Assembly (NCBI GenBank): GCA_964498065.1
Contig: CAZCFZ010000009.1
Coordinates: 1-64,000 of the forward strand
DNA length: 64,000 nt
Origin: FEN-1297 sp964498065
GTDB taxonomy: Bacteria > Bacteroidota > Ignavibacteria > Ignavibacteriales > Ignavibacteriaceae
Direction of reading: 5' to 3'
Position 1 is the first letter of the stretch; every line of letters starts with the position of its first letter. Made by a program: the position numbers and the translations under genes. The notes beneath the pieces were generated by a model. That model did no database searches. It was not told where the DNA came from and saw only the letters and a list, made by a program, of their open reading frames with translations. Below, piece by piece: positions 43,009 through 52,650 of the stretch.

Positions 43009-44468
43009 ATATTCTTCCTTTCAAGAATAATCTCTTTCAGCTTTTCCTTTTGCACTTTTCCCATTTCGGTTTTGGGAAGATTGTCCAATATGAAAATTCT
43101 TTTCGGGATTTTGAAACCGGCTAATTTATCTTTTAAAAATAATTTTAATTCTTCAAGTTCAATAGTTTTACTACCACTTGTCTTAATTACTGCTGCTGCA
43201 ATATAGCCCCACTCTTTATCTGCCAATCCTAAAACACTTGCTTCCAGTATTAAAGGATGTTTTAAAAGTTCGGATTCAACTTCAAAAGGATTTATATTTT
43301 CTCCCCCGGACACAATCAGATCATTTCTTCGTGCTTCGATAAATAAATAACATTCTTCATCAATAAAGCCGTAATCTCCTGTAAAATAAATATCGTCCTT
43401 AAATTTCCGTGCGGTTTCTTCTCCGTTATTTATATATCCTTTTGCTACGGATTTCCCTTTAACCGCAACTTCACCGGTAGTTTTTAGTTTTAACAGCTTA
43501 CGGTTTTCATCTACTATCATAATATTGTTGGGAAATAATACTTTACCTGCAGACTCCATTTTATTTTTAAATTCATCCGGAGTTAATGCAGTAACAAAGG
43601 ATGCCGTCTCGGTTGATCCGTAAGATTTAAAAACATTCCATCCCTTATTTAATGCATCTTTAACTAAATCAGCATCAAGAAATCCGCCGCCGAGAAGAAT
43701 ATGCCGCAGCTCCGGGTTGGGCTTTATATTATTTTCTATTAATCGTTTTAGCTGGGTTGACACAAACGAAGCGTGAGTAGGATGTTTTTTTTGAATCGCA
43801 TTCTTAATGCTGCCGATTCTTAAATTTTCCGGTAAAATAATTGTTACGCCGTTTAGTAAAGCGCGCATAATGATAGAAAATCCCCCGACGTGATAAAAAG
43901 GTAAACTTGCCAGCCACCCGTCATTCTTTACATGATTAAATAACTGATTCCCGGTTAATGCGCTTTGTATTAAATTATTAAATGAAAGTAAAACACCCTT
44001 CGGTTTACCAGTCGAGCCCGATGTAAAAATAATTACGGCAGTATTATCTAAATTAACTTCATTTTCATCGAGATGAGCTTTTGTATCTATCTTTTTTTTA
44101 TCCGGATAATAAAAAACTTTAATTGAATCACTAAGGTTTAAATCTTTAAATGATATTTCCGTCAATAAAAAATCACAGCCGGAAAATTTTGTTAATTCCA
44201 ATATTTCGTCTTTAATTAATTTAGTATTTAATAAAACAGGAATTGCCTCCAATTGCCATAATGAGAAAATAGAAATAACAAATTCTAAATTATTTTCACT
44301 AAGGATTGCAATTTTACTATCTTTTTTAACACCGGATTTTTTGTAATATTCTTTATAAGCGTTAATGTATCCGAAAAATTCGGAGTAGGTTAAAGCATTT
44401 TCCCCGTAAATTATTGCAGCAGAAGATGGGTTAATTTTACTTTTTGAAAGATAACCGATTAAATTCAT
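43005..44468 (-). CDS. menE: o-Succinylbenzoate-CoA ligase
   Basis: AMP-forming acyl-CoA synthetase that activates o-succinylbenzoate. The 487-residue product has the P-loop-like VIIFTSGSTGKPKGVLLS, the YGSTETASF motif and the C-terminal hinge/catalytic lysine region LPKTEMGKVQKEKLKE. Specificity is inferred from the surrounding menF-D-H-B-A-C genes. It is the last gene of the minus-strand cluster, about 60 bp after menC. Confidence 0.92.
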   Translation of the reverse strand: MNLIGYLSKSKINPSSAAIIYGENALTYSEFFGYINAYKEYYKKSGVKKDSKIAILSENNLEFVISIFSLWQLEAIPVLLNTKLIKDEILELTKFSGCDFLLTEISFKDLNLSDSIKVFYYPDKKKIDTKAHLDENEVNLDNTAVIIFTSGSTGKPKGVLLSFNNLIQSALTGNQLFNHVKNDGWLASLPFYHVGGFSIIMRALLNGVTIILPENLRIGSIKNAIQKKHPTHASFVSTQLKRLIENNIKPNPELRHILLGGGFLDADLVKDALNKGWNVFKSYGSTETASFVTALTPDEFKNKMESAGKVLFPNNIMIVDENRKLLKLKTTGEVAVKGKSVAKGYINNGEETARKFKDDIYFTGDYGFIDEECYLFIEARRNDLIVSGGENINPFEVESELLKHPLILEASVLGLADKEWGYIAAAVIKTSGSKTIELEELKLFLKDKLAGFKIPKRIFILDNLPKTEMGKVQKEKLKEIILERKNI

Positions 44469-44529
44469 AATTTGGTTTTAAATGTCCGTTCATTTAAAAA
44501 AATTAAAAGTGGAATATATGCAGTAAAGC

Positions 44530-45561
44530 CTATTTACTTAGTAAAATCTTTCCATATATAACCGGATAAGGATTTGAAAATAAATCCTGTTCTAAGTAAA
44601 AATCTGTGTCTAAACCGTGAGCCGCATCTTCTTTTATCAATGATGCTGCAAACACTGCGGAAGCTCTTCCGATAATCGATTCAAATGAACTTGTAATTAC
44701 TGATTTTAATCCTGCTTGTTCGGCCAATCGTATTACTTTTAATGTGGGAATAATTCCGCCGAGCATCATCGGCTTTAAAATCAAAACCGTAGCAGCCTTA
44801 TTTGAAATATACTTTTCCGCATCAGTTACACTTCTTATGGATTCATCAGCAGCTAACGGCGTTTTTACTTTTTTAGAAAGTTCAACAAAATCGTTTAACG
44901 TATTTACAGGCTGTTCAATATATTCAAGATTAAATTCTTCGATAGCTTGTATATTTTTTATTGCCTGCTCCAAATTCCATTTCCTGTTTACATCGGCTCT
45001 AATATTCATTTCATCTCCGCATGACTTTCTAACAGCTTCGATGCATTTATAATCTATATCAAAATTATCTCTGCCGATTTTAATCTTTATTGTTTTATAT
45101 CCGTCTTCTATTTTTTGAAGTGCGGATTTCGCCGTTTCTTCGGGGGATAAAAAACCTAGGACAGCATTAACGTTAATTTTCTTTTTAGATTGAACATTTA
45201 GCAATTTGTTTATGGAAATTTCTTTCTCATTGCAAACTAAACTCAATAAAGCCTGTTCAAATCCGTGTTTAAGGCAGGGAAGGGAAGCAAAAGCTTTTAA
45301 ATTAGTTTCAATGCTTTCTTCAATATTATTAAGGTCGAGGTTTAATTTAACGTCAAAATTATTTAATAGTTTCTCGTCTTCCTCGTAAGTTTCGGAACCG
45401 AATTCCGGAAACGGAGCCGAATCCCCGATACCTATTTTACCGGAGCTGCTTTCAAGCTTTATTATAAAACCGTTTCTATTATTATACTTGCCCTTCGAAG
45501 TAATAAAAGGTTTATTAAAACCTAATGTGTAAGGTGCATAAAATAATTCTATTTTGTTCAT
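44530..45561 (-). CDS. menC: o-Succinylbenzoate synthase
   Basis: Enolase-superfamily dehydratase turning SHCHC into o-succinylbenzoate. The 343-residue product has the catalytic lysine in TIKIKIGRDNF, the metal ligands in IRADVNRKW, EYIEQPV and AADESIRS, and a second lysine in LILKPMMLGG. Its ATG overlaps the menA stop by four bases (ATGA). Sequence alone would allow a muconate-lactonising or dipeptide-epimerase relative, but the operon decides. Confidence 0.92.
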   Translation of the reverse strand: MNKIELFYAPYTLGFNKPFITSKGKYNNRNGFIIKLESSSGKIGIGDSAPFPEFGSETYEEDEKLLNNFDVKLNLDLNNIEESIETNLKAFASLPCLKHGFEQALLSLVCNEKEISINKLLNVQSKKKINVNAVLGFLSPEETAKSALQKIEDGYKTIKIKIGRDNFDIDYKCIEAVRKSCGDEMNIRADVNRKWNLEQAIKNIQAIEEFNLEYIEQPVNTLNDFVELSKKVKTPLAADESIRSVTDAEKYISNKAATVLILKPMMLGGIIPTLKVIRLAEQAGLKSVITSSFESIIGRASAVFAASLIKEDAAHGLDTDFYLEQDLFSNPYPVIYGKILLSK

Positions 45562-46463
45562 AATGTAAGTCCCGCTGCAAATAAAAGCCCGAATAAAACA
45601 GACATTTTTGCTGCAAGCTCGAGAGTCTTATTTAATTGAAGTCCGTCGAGTGTATACAGCATAACAATAAGTTTGTATGCTAACGGCAAAGTTAAATAAG
45701 GAAGAAATATCCAGGCGTGAAAGTTATAAAAAATAAATAATATTGCAGGTATAATAAACGAAGCGGCAATAAGAAAAATAAATTGATAACGCGTAAAATT
45801 TTTCCCCAGAATAACTGCAAGCGTTTTTTTACCTGCTGCACGGTCTTCCTCAATATCCCTGTAATTATTTACAACCAAAATATTCGTAATTAAGGCGCCA
45901 ACCGGGATAGAAGAGAGTAAAGCAATAGTTGAAAATTCTTTGGCTTGAACATAGTAAGTACCGGCCGTTCCGATAATTCCGAAAAACATAAATACAAAAA
46001 CATCGCCCAATCCGTTATAAGCTAACGGGAATGGTCCGGCCGTGTAAGCGATTCCTGCGGCAATTGATAAGAGTCCGATAATTAACACAACAATACCTGC
46101 ATCATAAACAAGATATAAGCCTAATAAAAATGCAGCAAAGAAAATTAAAAAGCTGCCGATCTTCATTTCTTTAACGGTAATTAAACCTGAGGCCAAAACG
46201 CGAAGCGGTCCTTTTCGTTGTTTGGTGTCCGCCCCTTTAAGAAAATCATATAAATCATTTACGTAATTGGTCCCGATCTGTATTAATAATGAGCAAGATA
46301 ATGCTATTAAAGCATTTAAGAAAATAAACTTGCCTTTATTTAACGCTAACCCGATACCTACAATTACCGGTGCAACTGCTGCCGGAAGTGTCTTAGGTCT
46401 GCCCGCTAAAATCCAGCTCTGTAACTTTGTAAGAGATTTTTGCTCTGCTGTTTCAGTATCCAT
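45558..46463 (-). CDS. menA: 1,4-Dihydroxy-2-naphthoate polyprenyltransferase
   Basis: Membrane UbiA-family prenyltransferase that attaches the isoprenoid tail to dihydroxynaphthoate. The 301-residue product has about eight hydrophobic helices, the first aspartate motif as NYVNDLYDFLKGADT with the following GPLRVLASG, and the second as VNNYRDIEEDRAAGK. These spellings are MenA rather than UbiA. It is coupled to menC by a four-base overlap and lies 36 bp after menB. Confidence 0.94.
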   Translation of the reverse strand: MDTETAEQKSLTKLQSWILAGRPKTLPAAVAPVIVGIGLALNKGKFIFLNALIALSCSLLIQIGTNYVNDLYDFLKGADTKQRKGPLRVLASGLITVKEMKIGSFLIFFAAFLLGLYLVYDAGIVVLIIGLLSIAAGIAYTAGPFPLAYNGLGDVFVFMFFGIIGTAGTYYVQAKEFSTIALLSSIPVGALITNILVVNNYRDIEEDRAAGKKTLAVILGKNFTRYQFIFLIAASFIIPAILFIFYNFHAWIFLPYLTLPLAYKLIVMLYTLDGLQLNKTLELAAKMSVLFGLLFAAGLTL

Positions 46464-46499
46464 TAATTATATTTGATAACTTATTCCGAAAATTATTAT

Positions 46500-47333
46500 T
46501 TACGGCAGTTTGGGAAATTTTTTGAAATCCGGTTTTCGTTTTTCCAGGTAAGCATTTTTACCTTCCTGCGCTTCTTCACTCATATAATAAAGAAGAGTAG
46601 CATTGCCTGCCAATTCTTGAATGCCTGCCTGTCCGTCCAGTTCTGCATTGAATCCTGATTTTAACAATCTTATTGCCATTGGGCTGTGTTGTAAAATTCT
46701 TTTAGCCCAATTAATTCCTTCTTCTTCAAGCTTATCAACAGGAACAACTTTGTTTACCATACCCATTTCAAAGGCTTCCTGGGCATTGTATTGCAGGCAT
46801 AAATACCAGATTTCCCTTGCTCTTTTTTGCCCGACCATTCTTGCCAAAAAACTGGCGCCGAATCCACCGTCAAAACTCCCAACCTTCGGGCCTGTCTGTC
46901 CGAATACTGCATTGTCTGCTGCAATTGTTAAGTCGCATACTACATGCAATACATGTCCGCCGCCGATTGCATAACCCGCTACAAGTGCAATTACAGGTTT
47001 TGGAATGCTTCTAATTAATTTTTGTAAATCCAGAACATTTAGCCGTGGAACCCCGTCTTTCCCGACATAACCTTTATCTCCTCTAATTCTTTGGTCTCCC
47101 CCGGAACAAAATGCATATTTTCCGTCCGCAGCCGGGCCTTTTCCCGTTAATAAAATTACTCCGATTGACTGATCTTCTCTTGCATCTGAAAAAGCATCAT
47201 ACATTTCCCGTACTGTTTCCGGCCTAAATGCATTTCTTACTTCAGGCCGATTGATGGTTATTTTTGCGATACCATCCATTTTTTCGTAAATAATATCTGC
47301 ATAATCTTTAACTTTTTTCCAATCGTAATTCAT
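46500..47333 (-). CDS. menB: 1,4-Dihydroxy-2-naphthoyl-CoA synthase
   Basis: Crotonase-fold Dieckmann-type cyclase of o-succinylbenzoyl-CoA. The 277-residue product has TINRPEVRNAFRPETV, the oxyanion-hole region YAFCSGGDQRIRGDKGYVG and IGGGHVLHVVCDLTIAAD, and GPKVGSFDGGFGASFLAR, the classic MenB signature. Lies between menH and menA in the cluster. Confidence 0.96.
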   Translation of the reverse strand: MNYDWKKVKDYADIIYEKMDGIAKITINRPEVRNAFRPETVREMYDAFSDAREDQSIGVILLTGKGPAADGKYAFCSGGDQRIRGDKGYVGKDGVPRLNVLDLQKLIRSIPKPVIALVAGYAIGGGHVLHVVCDLTIAADNAVFGQTGPKVGSFDGGFGASFLARMVGQKRAREIWYLCLQYNAQEAFEMGMVNKVVPVDKLEEEGINWAKRILQHSPMAIRLLKSGFNAELDGQAGIQELAGNATLLYYMSEEAQEGKNAYLEKRKPDFKKFPKLP

Positions 47334-47390
47334 ATATCACCCAAGATTAAATATTTAGAAGTTCACAAAAATATCAAAAAGTTTGCAAAA

Positions 47391-48212
47391 TTATAATTCT
47401 TTAAGGTAGTTATTAATCACATTGTAAAAAATTTCCGGCTTTTCCAGATGAATATTATGGCCGGCATTTTTGATTATTGCGTGTTTACCGGCAGAAAATA
47501 ATTTTAACATTTCATTATTTATGTTTGTGTATTTTTTGTCCAATTCTCCTGTAATCAATAAAGTTTTTATATTAATTTCTTTTAGTTTTTCAAATAACGG
47601 CGGCATTATCCCTGTACTGAATTCCAGTAAAGAATTAGCCAATCCGGTCTTGTTATTTTTTAATTTATCTCTTTTTAATTTGAGTAATATTTCTTCCGGT
47701 AAATTCTTTTGTGTTGAGAATATATCAAGATTCATCCAGTAATCGACAAATTTATCTATCGGATTATTTAAAATGAAATTTGCTAATTCTTCATCCTTTT
47801 TTCTTCTTTCTTCCCGTAAATATTCATCAACTATACCTGCAGTTGTACTTTCAAGTATTAAACCTTTTAACATTTCAGGATAAACAGTAGAAAATGAAAG
47901 AGCAAGTCTTCCTCCCATTGAATACCCTGCAAGAATAATTTTATCTTTAGTAATTAATGAAATAGTTCGGAATAATTGATCTACTTGAGTTGAAGTTAAA
48001 TATTTACTGATCTCATTCGGAGAATCGCTTTTTCCATGTCCAATGAGATCGATAACATAGATATTATAATCTCCGTTAAATTGAGAAGATATTTTTTCCC
48101 AATCATTTAAAGAGCCTGTAAATCCATGAAGAAAAATTATAGTATCTTTTGCTTTATCAGAAATGCTTAGTTTTTTAAAATGAAGCTTAATCTTTGATTT
48201 TTTAGCAGACAT
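47391..48212 (-). CDS. menH: Alpha/beta hydrolase, probable SHCHC synthase
   Basis: A 273-residue alpha/beta hydrolase, likely the lyase that removes pyruvate from SEPHCHC. The nucleophile elbow is ILAGYSMGGRLALSF, the oxyanion region is FLHGFTGSLNDWE, the acid is in GELDKKY and the histidine in NAGHNIHLEKP, all matching MenH. Located between menD/msrB and menB. A general esterase is the alternative, but the position supports MenH. Confidence 0.88.
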   Translation of the reverse strand: MSAKKSKIKLHFKKLSISDKAKDTIIFLHGFTGSLNDWEKISSQFNGDYNIYVIDLIGHGKSDSPNEISKYLTSTQVDQLFRTISLITKDKIILAGYSMGGRLALSFSTVYPEMLKGLILESTTAGIVDEYLREERRKKDEELANFILNNPIDKFVDYWMNLDIFSTQKNLPEEILLKLKRDKLKNNKTGLANSLLEFSTGIMPPLFEKLKEINIKTLLITGELDKKYTNINNEMLKLFSAGKHAIIKNAGHNIHLEKPEIFYNVINNYLKEL

Positions 48213-48286
48213 TTAATCTCAATTTTTTATTAACAATACTTCGGTTAAATTCTATGTAACTTTTCTATTTTAGGCAACAAGAAAAA

Positions 48287-48416
48287 TATTCAATCTCCGT
48301 GAAACTTTGTGTGCACTCTGAGTTACTTTGTGTGAGGAAAAAACTTCCGATTATATTCTTATAAAAAATTGGATCACAGAGTCTCACTGAGGATACACTG
48401 AGTTACACAAAGTTTT
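48287..48416. repeat. MITE-like inverted repeat between menH and msrB
   Basis: Left arm CTCCGTGAAACTTTGTGTG (48296 on) with ACTCTGAGTTACTTTGTG, and right arm CACAGAGTCTCACTGAGG with TACACTGAGTTACACAAAG, are imperfectly complementary around about 40 bases. The vocabulary ('TTTGTG', 'ACTGAG', 'CACAGAG') resembles the element at 28221-28365. It carries no gene and splits the menaquinone cluster. Confidence 0.55.
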
Positions 48417-48503
48417 AAAAATAATTAATTTTTAGAGCTATTTATAATGATTATATAACTGGGCGGATAACTCATACAGCTCTAATTAAAATTCAACCGG
48501 AGG

Positions 48504-48911
48504 TTATTCTTTATCTTTTTCAAAATTTAAAGAAACTGAATTTATGCAGTATCTTTGATTTGTAGGTTTGGGTCCGTCGTCAAACACATGTCCAAGATGA
48601 GCCCCGCAGCGTTTGCACATTACTTCTTCTCTAATCATTCCGAAGCTTTTGTCTATTTTAATTTCTATTTTATCATTTGAAACCGGAGCCCAAAAGCTCG
48701 GCCAGCCTGACCCGGAATCAAATTTTGTATCGGAACTGAATAATTCATTCCCGCAATCCGCACAGACATACATACCCTTTTCTTTATTATGTAGAAGCTT
48801 TCCCGTAAACGGTTTTTCTGTACCTTTTTCTCTTGTAATATAATATTGTTCCGGTGTCAGGATCTTCTTCCATTCTTCATCCGATTTATTAATCTTATCA
48901 GCCATCATCAA
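48504..48911 (-). CDS. msrB: Peptide-methionine (R)-S-oxide reductase
   Basis: Repairs oxidised methionine (R-sulfoxide) in proteins. The 135-residue product has the two zinc-binding CxxC pairs (CADCGNEL and CKRCGAHLGHV), the substrate segment SGSGWPSFWAP and the catalytic cysteine in RYCINSVSLNF. It sits inside the menaquinone cluster between menD and menH, on the same strand. No role in menaquinone synthesis is known. AGGAGG lies shortly before the ATG. Confidence 0.95.
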   Translation of the reverse strand: MMMADKINKSDEEWKKILTPEQYYITREKGTEKPFTGKLLHNKEKGMYVCADCGNELFSSDTKFDSGSGWPSFWAPVSNDKIEIKIDKSFGMIREEVMCKRCGAHLGHVFDDGPKPTNQRYCINSVSLNFEKDKE

Positions 48912-48988
48912 CCTCCTAGTCTATGCTATTCTATTCAAATAATAATTTCAACAAATGAATTAACTAATATTTTCTTCCAATTAATATT

Positions 48989-50767
48989 TTAAATATCATT
49001 TAATTTATCACTAACCGCATTCCAAAATTTTTTACGAATTTGAAGCGATTTAGATGCATTTGTCTTTATTTCAATTACGTTAAAACTCTTCGATCCAATG
49101 GCCGTTTTTAATGTACTGTTAAAATCTTTCCAATTTCTAACTCGTTTGTATTTTCCTCCGTAAGCTTTTACAAAAGACGAAAAATCAAGGTTATGTGGAA
49201 CAATAAAATATTTATTGAATATTTCTTTGTAATTAGAGATGGGCAGAATTTCGAAAATTCCTCCGCCGTTGTTATTTATTAAAATAACTACTAAAGGAAT
49301 TTTATAATTTCTTGCACTTAATAATCCGTTTAGATCGTAATAGAATGCCAGATCTCCGGTAATCAAAATAGTAGATTTATTACCGGCAGATGCAATTCCA
49401 AGTGCAGTTGATGTTATTCCATCTATTCCGCTGGCACCGCGGTTATTAAAAATTACAATCTTTTTATTTGTATTTGATGCAAAATAATCAAAATCACGGA
49501 CAGGCATACTATTGGAAAGCATTATCCGGCAGTCGTCGGGAACGGCTTGAATAATTTCGTTAATTATTCTTCCTTCATTTGGGAATACCGATTTATCAAT
49601 TATATTGTTTTTTAATTTTAAAGAAACAGCTTCAGCCTTCTTAAATGAATTTAGCCAATGGTTATTTTTTTTGTGCTGTCCGTTTAATTTTATTTGATCC
49701 AGCATTTTCTCGCAGAATAAATTAGGTTTGCATGCATATGACCCGATTGATCGGTCCGAAGGATCGAACCAATCGCCGTATTCGTTTATCATATATCTTG
49801 AAGCCTTGCATTTTTCCAGAAATGTATCCAATCCTTTTGATGTAATCGTTCTGCCGAATTGTAAAATAATATCCGGCTGATGATTTTTCACGAAATTGTT
49901 TGATCTTAAAAATGCATCGTATACGGTGATAATATTATCTTTCGGATGCCTGCCGAATCTTAATTGAGAAGTTCCGTCAGCTAAAACCGGGTATCCGAGC
50001 TTTTGAGAAAGCGATTGACAGTTTTTTAAAAATTTAGAATTATAATTTTCCGGCCCGATGATAATTAAACCCTTTTTACTCTTTTTAATTTGTCCGGTTA
50101 TTGTCTTAAACCAGGATTGTTTGGAAACGTCTTTATCTAAAGGCTGAAAATTATCTTTGTTTAGTTTTAATTTTTTATTTGCAGAGCTTAAAATCTTACT
50201 ATCAATTTCATCGGTATAAGTTTTAGGCTCAAAAGGTTTACGAAAGGGGAAGTTAAAATGAACCGGTCCTCTTGATTTCGTTGTACTTTCTAAAACTATT
50301 CTATGTGTAATTTTTTTAAGCTTTTGTATCTTTGCAACGGTGGGAGAGGGAAGACCGACATCAACAAAAGATCTAATATGATTTTTATAAATGTTAATCT
50401 GGTTTATGGTTTGATTTGCACCCATATCTATTAACTCGGGCGGCCTGTCTGCGGTGCATACAATTAAAGGCACACGCTGCTGATAAGCTTCGATTATTGC
50501 CGGGTATAGTTCGGCAGTTGCAGTACCGGAAGTACATACTATTGCAACGGGTGTTCCCGAAGCTTTGGCCAGGCCAAGAGCAAAGAAACCGCTGCTTCTC
50601 TCGTCAATGTGAATATAAGTTTTAATTTTTTTATTCTTTGCAAAAGCAATGGTTAAAGGAGTGTTTCTGGAACCGGGTGAAATAGAGGCATACTTTACTC
50701 CAAGGAAAGAAAGTTCGTTTACAAAGGTTTCAGTCCAGAGTACATTACGATTAATTTTTATTTTCAT
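48989..50767 (-). CDS. menD: SEPHCHC synthase
   Basis: ThDP enzyme that adds 2-oxoglutarate-derived succinyl semialdehyde to isochorismate. The 592-residue product has SPGSRNTPLTIAFA and HIDERSSGFFALGLAKASG, where the glutamate activates ThDP, and the ThDP/Mg2+ region ILITGDLAFYYDLNGL...ILINNNGGGIFE. Its ATG lies within the 3' end of menF (17-base overlap), indicating coupling. Confidence 0.95.
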   Translation of the reverse strand: MKIKINRNVLWTETFVNELSFLGVKYASISPGSRNTPLTIAFAKNKKIKTYIHIDERSSGFFALGLAKASGTPVAIVCTSGTATAELYPAIIEAYQQRVPLIVCTADRPPELIDMGANQTINQINIYKNHIRSFVDVGLPSPTVAKIQKLKKITHRIVLESTTKSRGPVHFNFPFRKPFEPKTYTDEIDSKILSSANKKLKLNKDNFQPLDKDVSKQSWFKTITGQIKKSKKGLIIIGPENYNSKFLKNCQSLSQKLGYPVLADGTSQLRFGRHPKDNIITVYDAFLRSNNFVKNHQPDIILQFGRTITSKGLDTFLEKCKASRYMINEYGDWFDPSDRSIGSYACKPNLFCEKMLDQIKLNGQHKKNNHWLNSFKKAEAVSLKLKNNIIDKSVFPNEGRIINEIIQAVPDDCRIMLSNSMPVRDFDYFASNTNKKIVIFNNRGASGIDGITSTALGIASAGNKSTILITGDLAFYYDLNGLLSARNYKIPLVVILINNNGGGIFEILPISNYKEIFNKYFIVPHNLDFSSFVKAYGGKYKRVRNWKDFNSTLKTAIGSKSFNVIEIKTNASKSLQIRKKFWNAVSDKLNDI

Positions 50768-52175
50768 TTATAAATAAAGACATGATAGTTTTAAGTTTTA
50801 ACTCGGTTTCTTTATATTCGCTTTCCGGGTCCGAGTCTTCTACAATTCCGCAGCCGGCAAATGCAAATAACTTATTGTTTGTGAATAATGCGGATCTTAT
50901 TGCCACTGCAAAGTCTCCCTCATCGTTGAAATTGAACCATCCGATTATTCCCGAATACAAGCCTCTCCTGTAATTTTCCATTTTCTTAATAAGATGCAAC
51001 GAAACATCTTTCGGATATCCGCAGACAGCCGGAGTGGGGAACAATTCTTTTAAAAGATTCAACATCATGTTAGGTTCTTTCATTGCTGCTGTAATTTTTG
51101 TTAAAATATGCTGAATGACTGCCAATTTTTTTATCTTATGATTTTCATCCAATGAAACATTATCGGTTAAATTCGAAATAGAATTTTTAATATGTGTAAT
51201 AACTAAATCATGTTCAATTAGGTTTTTATTGTCCTTCAACAGTTCATTTTCAATTTTTATATCTTCTTCCGGGGTCAAACCTCTCGGAGCTGAACCGGCA
51301 AGTGCTTCAATTTCAATTTTACCATCTCTAAATTCAGCTAATTTTTCCGGCGTAGCTCCAAAAAAAGTTGATTTGCCGTGATGGTAAATAAATAAATAAC
51401 ACTCCGGATAGCTTGCTCTTAAATTTGATAAAATATAATCAAGATCAGGCTCTTTCGAAAGTTTCAATTCAACCTTTCTTGAAAAAACAATTTTCTCTAA
51501 CTGGGTTTCTCTTATTTTTTGAATCCCTTCACTTACAAGGTTTTTCCATTTCTTTTTATCTTTCGGCGAGCCGCCTTCAATATTTGTAATTTTAGCAGGA
51601 ATATGATTTGCATTCTCTTTTTTTGAAGTAAATATTTTTTCAATTTTATTTTGAAATTTGTTTAAAATTGATTTCTGAGATGTTCCTTTAGAATAAATAA
51701 AATTAAAAAACAAAAACTGTTCATTACTCTGTGATAATAACATAACTTCCGGAACAAACCATGTAGAATCATTAAAATCATTCCAAATATCGTCATTATG
51801 TTCCGGAGTAAATTTCATGGCGCCTAAAAACAACGGTATTTTTTTAAGCGGGATAGTTTCCCAGTTATTCACAAAATTATTTTTCCATTCCTTTACTTTT
51901 CTATCCGTAATTGCAAATCTTCCTTCCCCGTTTTCGGAAATAGTTAGTATTTCATCTATCCCGATTATTAAAAAATCATCTTTAGGTCTTTCAAAATAAA
52001 ATGATCTTTCATACAGTTTAAGCAAATATTCTTTTCTATTTTCAACTACAGGATTTGGAAGCTGCATTACAAAACTAACTAAAATACTCCCGGAGTTCTT
52101 TTGTCTTAATTTTGTTTCTTCTTCTGTTAGAAACTTAGAGAATGAATTTACTGAATTGGTAATCGGATCTTCCAT
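50751..52175 (-). CDS. menF: Isochorismate synthase
   Basis: Isomerises chorismate to isochorismate, the entry to menaquinone synthesis. The 474-residue chorismate-binding protein has KIVFSRKVEL, YLFIYHHGKSTFFGATPE, the catalytic IEALAGSAPRG and HLIKKMENYRRGLYSGIIGWF. It is first in the minus-strand cluster menF-D-msrB-H-B-A-C-E. No other chorismate-using partner gene is nearby, supporting the menaquinone assignment over siderophore synthesis. Confidence 0.93.
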   Translation of the reverse strand: MEDPITNSVNSFSKFLTEEETKLRQKNSGSILVSFVMQLPNPVVENRKEYLLKLYERSFYFERPKDDFLIIGIDEILTISENGEGRFAITDRKVKEWKNNFVNNWETIPLKKIPLFLGAMKFTPEHNDDIWNDFNDSTWFVPEVMLLSQSNEQFLFFNFIYSKGTSQKSILNKFQNKIEKIFTSKKENANHIPAKITNIEGGSPKDKKKWKNLVSEGIQKIRETQLEKIVFSRKVELKLSKEPDLDYILSNLRASYPECYLFIYHHGKSTFFGATPEKLAEFRDGKIEIEALAGSAPRGLTPEEDIKIENELLKDNKNLIEHDLVITHIKNSISNLTDNVSLDENHKIKKLAVIQHILTKITAAMKEPNMMLNLLKELFPTPAVCGYPKDVSLHLIKKMENYRRGLYSGIIGWFNFNDEGDFAVAIRSALFTNNKLFAFAGCGIVEDSDPESEYKETELKLKTIMSLFINENKN

Positions 52176-52326
52176 TTATGTGATCACTAATTTCAAAATG
52201 TTTATTTATAAAAGGTTTATAATTTAACTAAAATGGCAGAATCGCTCAATATTTTATATGAGATTAATCACTAAATTTTAATATATTTTTATTTGTTCAT
52301 TCGAAATTTTCAATACCTTAATTGTA
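52176..52326. other. AT-rich spacer upstream of menF
   Basis: Holds the presumed men-cluster promoter. A TTGAGC-N17-TAAATT match can be placed on the minus strand (about 52251-52223) but it is weak and not called separately. The neighbouring 270 bp contain an rsgA relic. Confidence 0.3.
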
Positions 52327-52599
52327 TTAAAAATTTATATCTTCTTCAATTGTTTCTAGTATTCTTGCATAACTTTCATATTTTTTTTTCGATATTTTCG
52401 AATTTTAGACTGGTTTAATTATCGAATTGCCAAGTTCGTGATGGTGAGTACATGTATTAAATCGGCATTTATTCATGTATTTTAAAAAATCTAAAAAATA
52501 ATGTCCTGGATATTTTTTTATTCCAAAAGGATCAATTTCTCTGATTCCCGGCGTGTCAATTTCATTATTAAAATAAGTTGCCTGTATATTATGCCGTTT
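52327..52599 (-). pseudogene. Truncated rsgA (ribosome small-subunit GTPase) remnant
   Basis: On the minus strand one frame reads KRHNIQATYFNNEIDTPGIR and on through EIDPFGIKKYPGHYFLDFLK, then MNKCRFNTCTHHHELGNSII. A TAA at 52405-52407 is followed in frame by SKKKYESYARILETIEEDIN and a stop at 52327. This is the RsgA/YjeQ C-terminus: the G3 motif DTPG, the zinc-binding C-x4-C-x-H pattern (fourth ligand lost, GN for GC) and the closing YESY.xIL.ei helix. The N-terminal OB fold and most of the GTPase domain are missing, so it is a dead fragment. An intact rsgA is presumably elsewhere. Confidence 0.78.
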
Positions 52600-52650
52600 T
52601 TAGAATAAAGATAAGTTTATTTTAAAGACAAACATTTTATTGCTTCGCGG

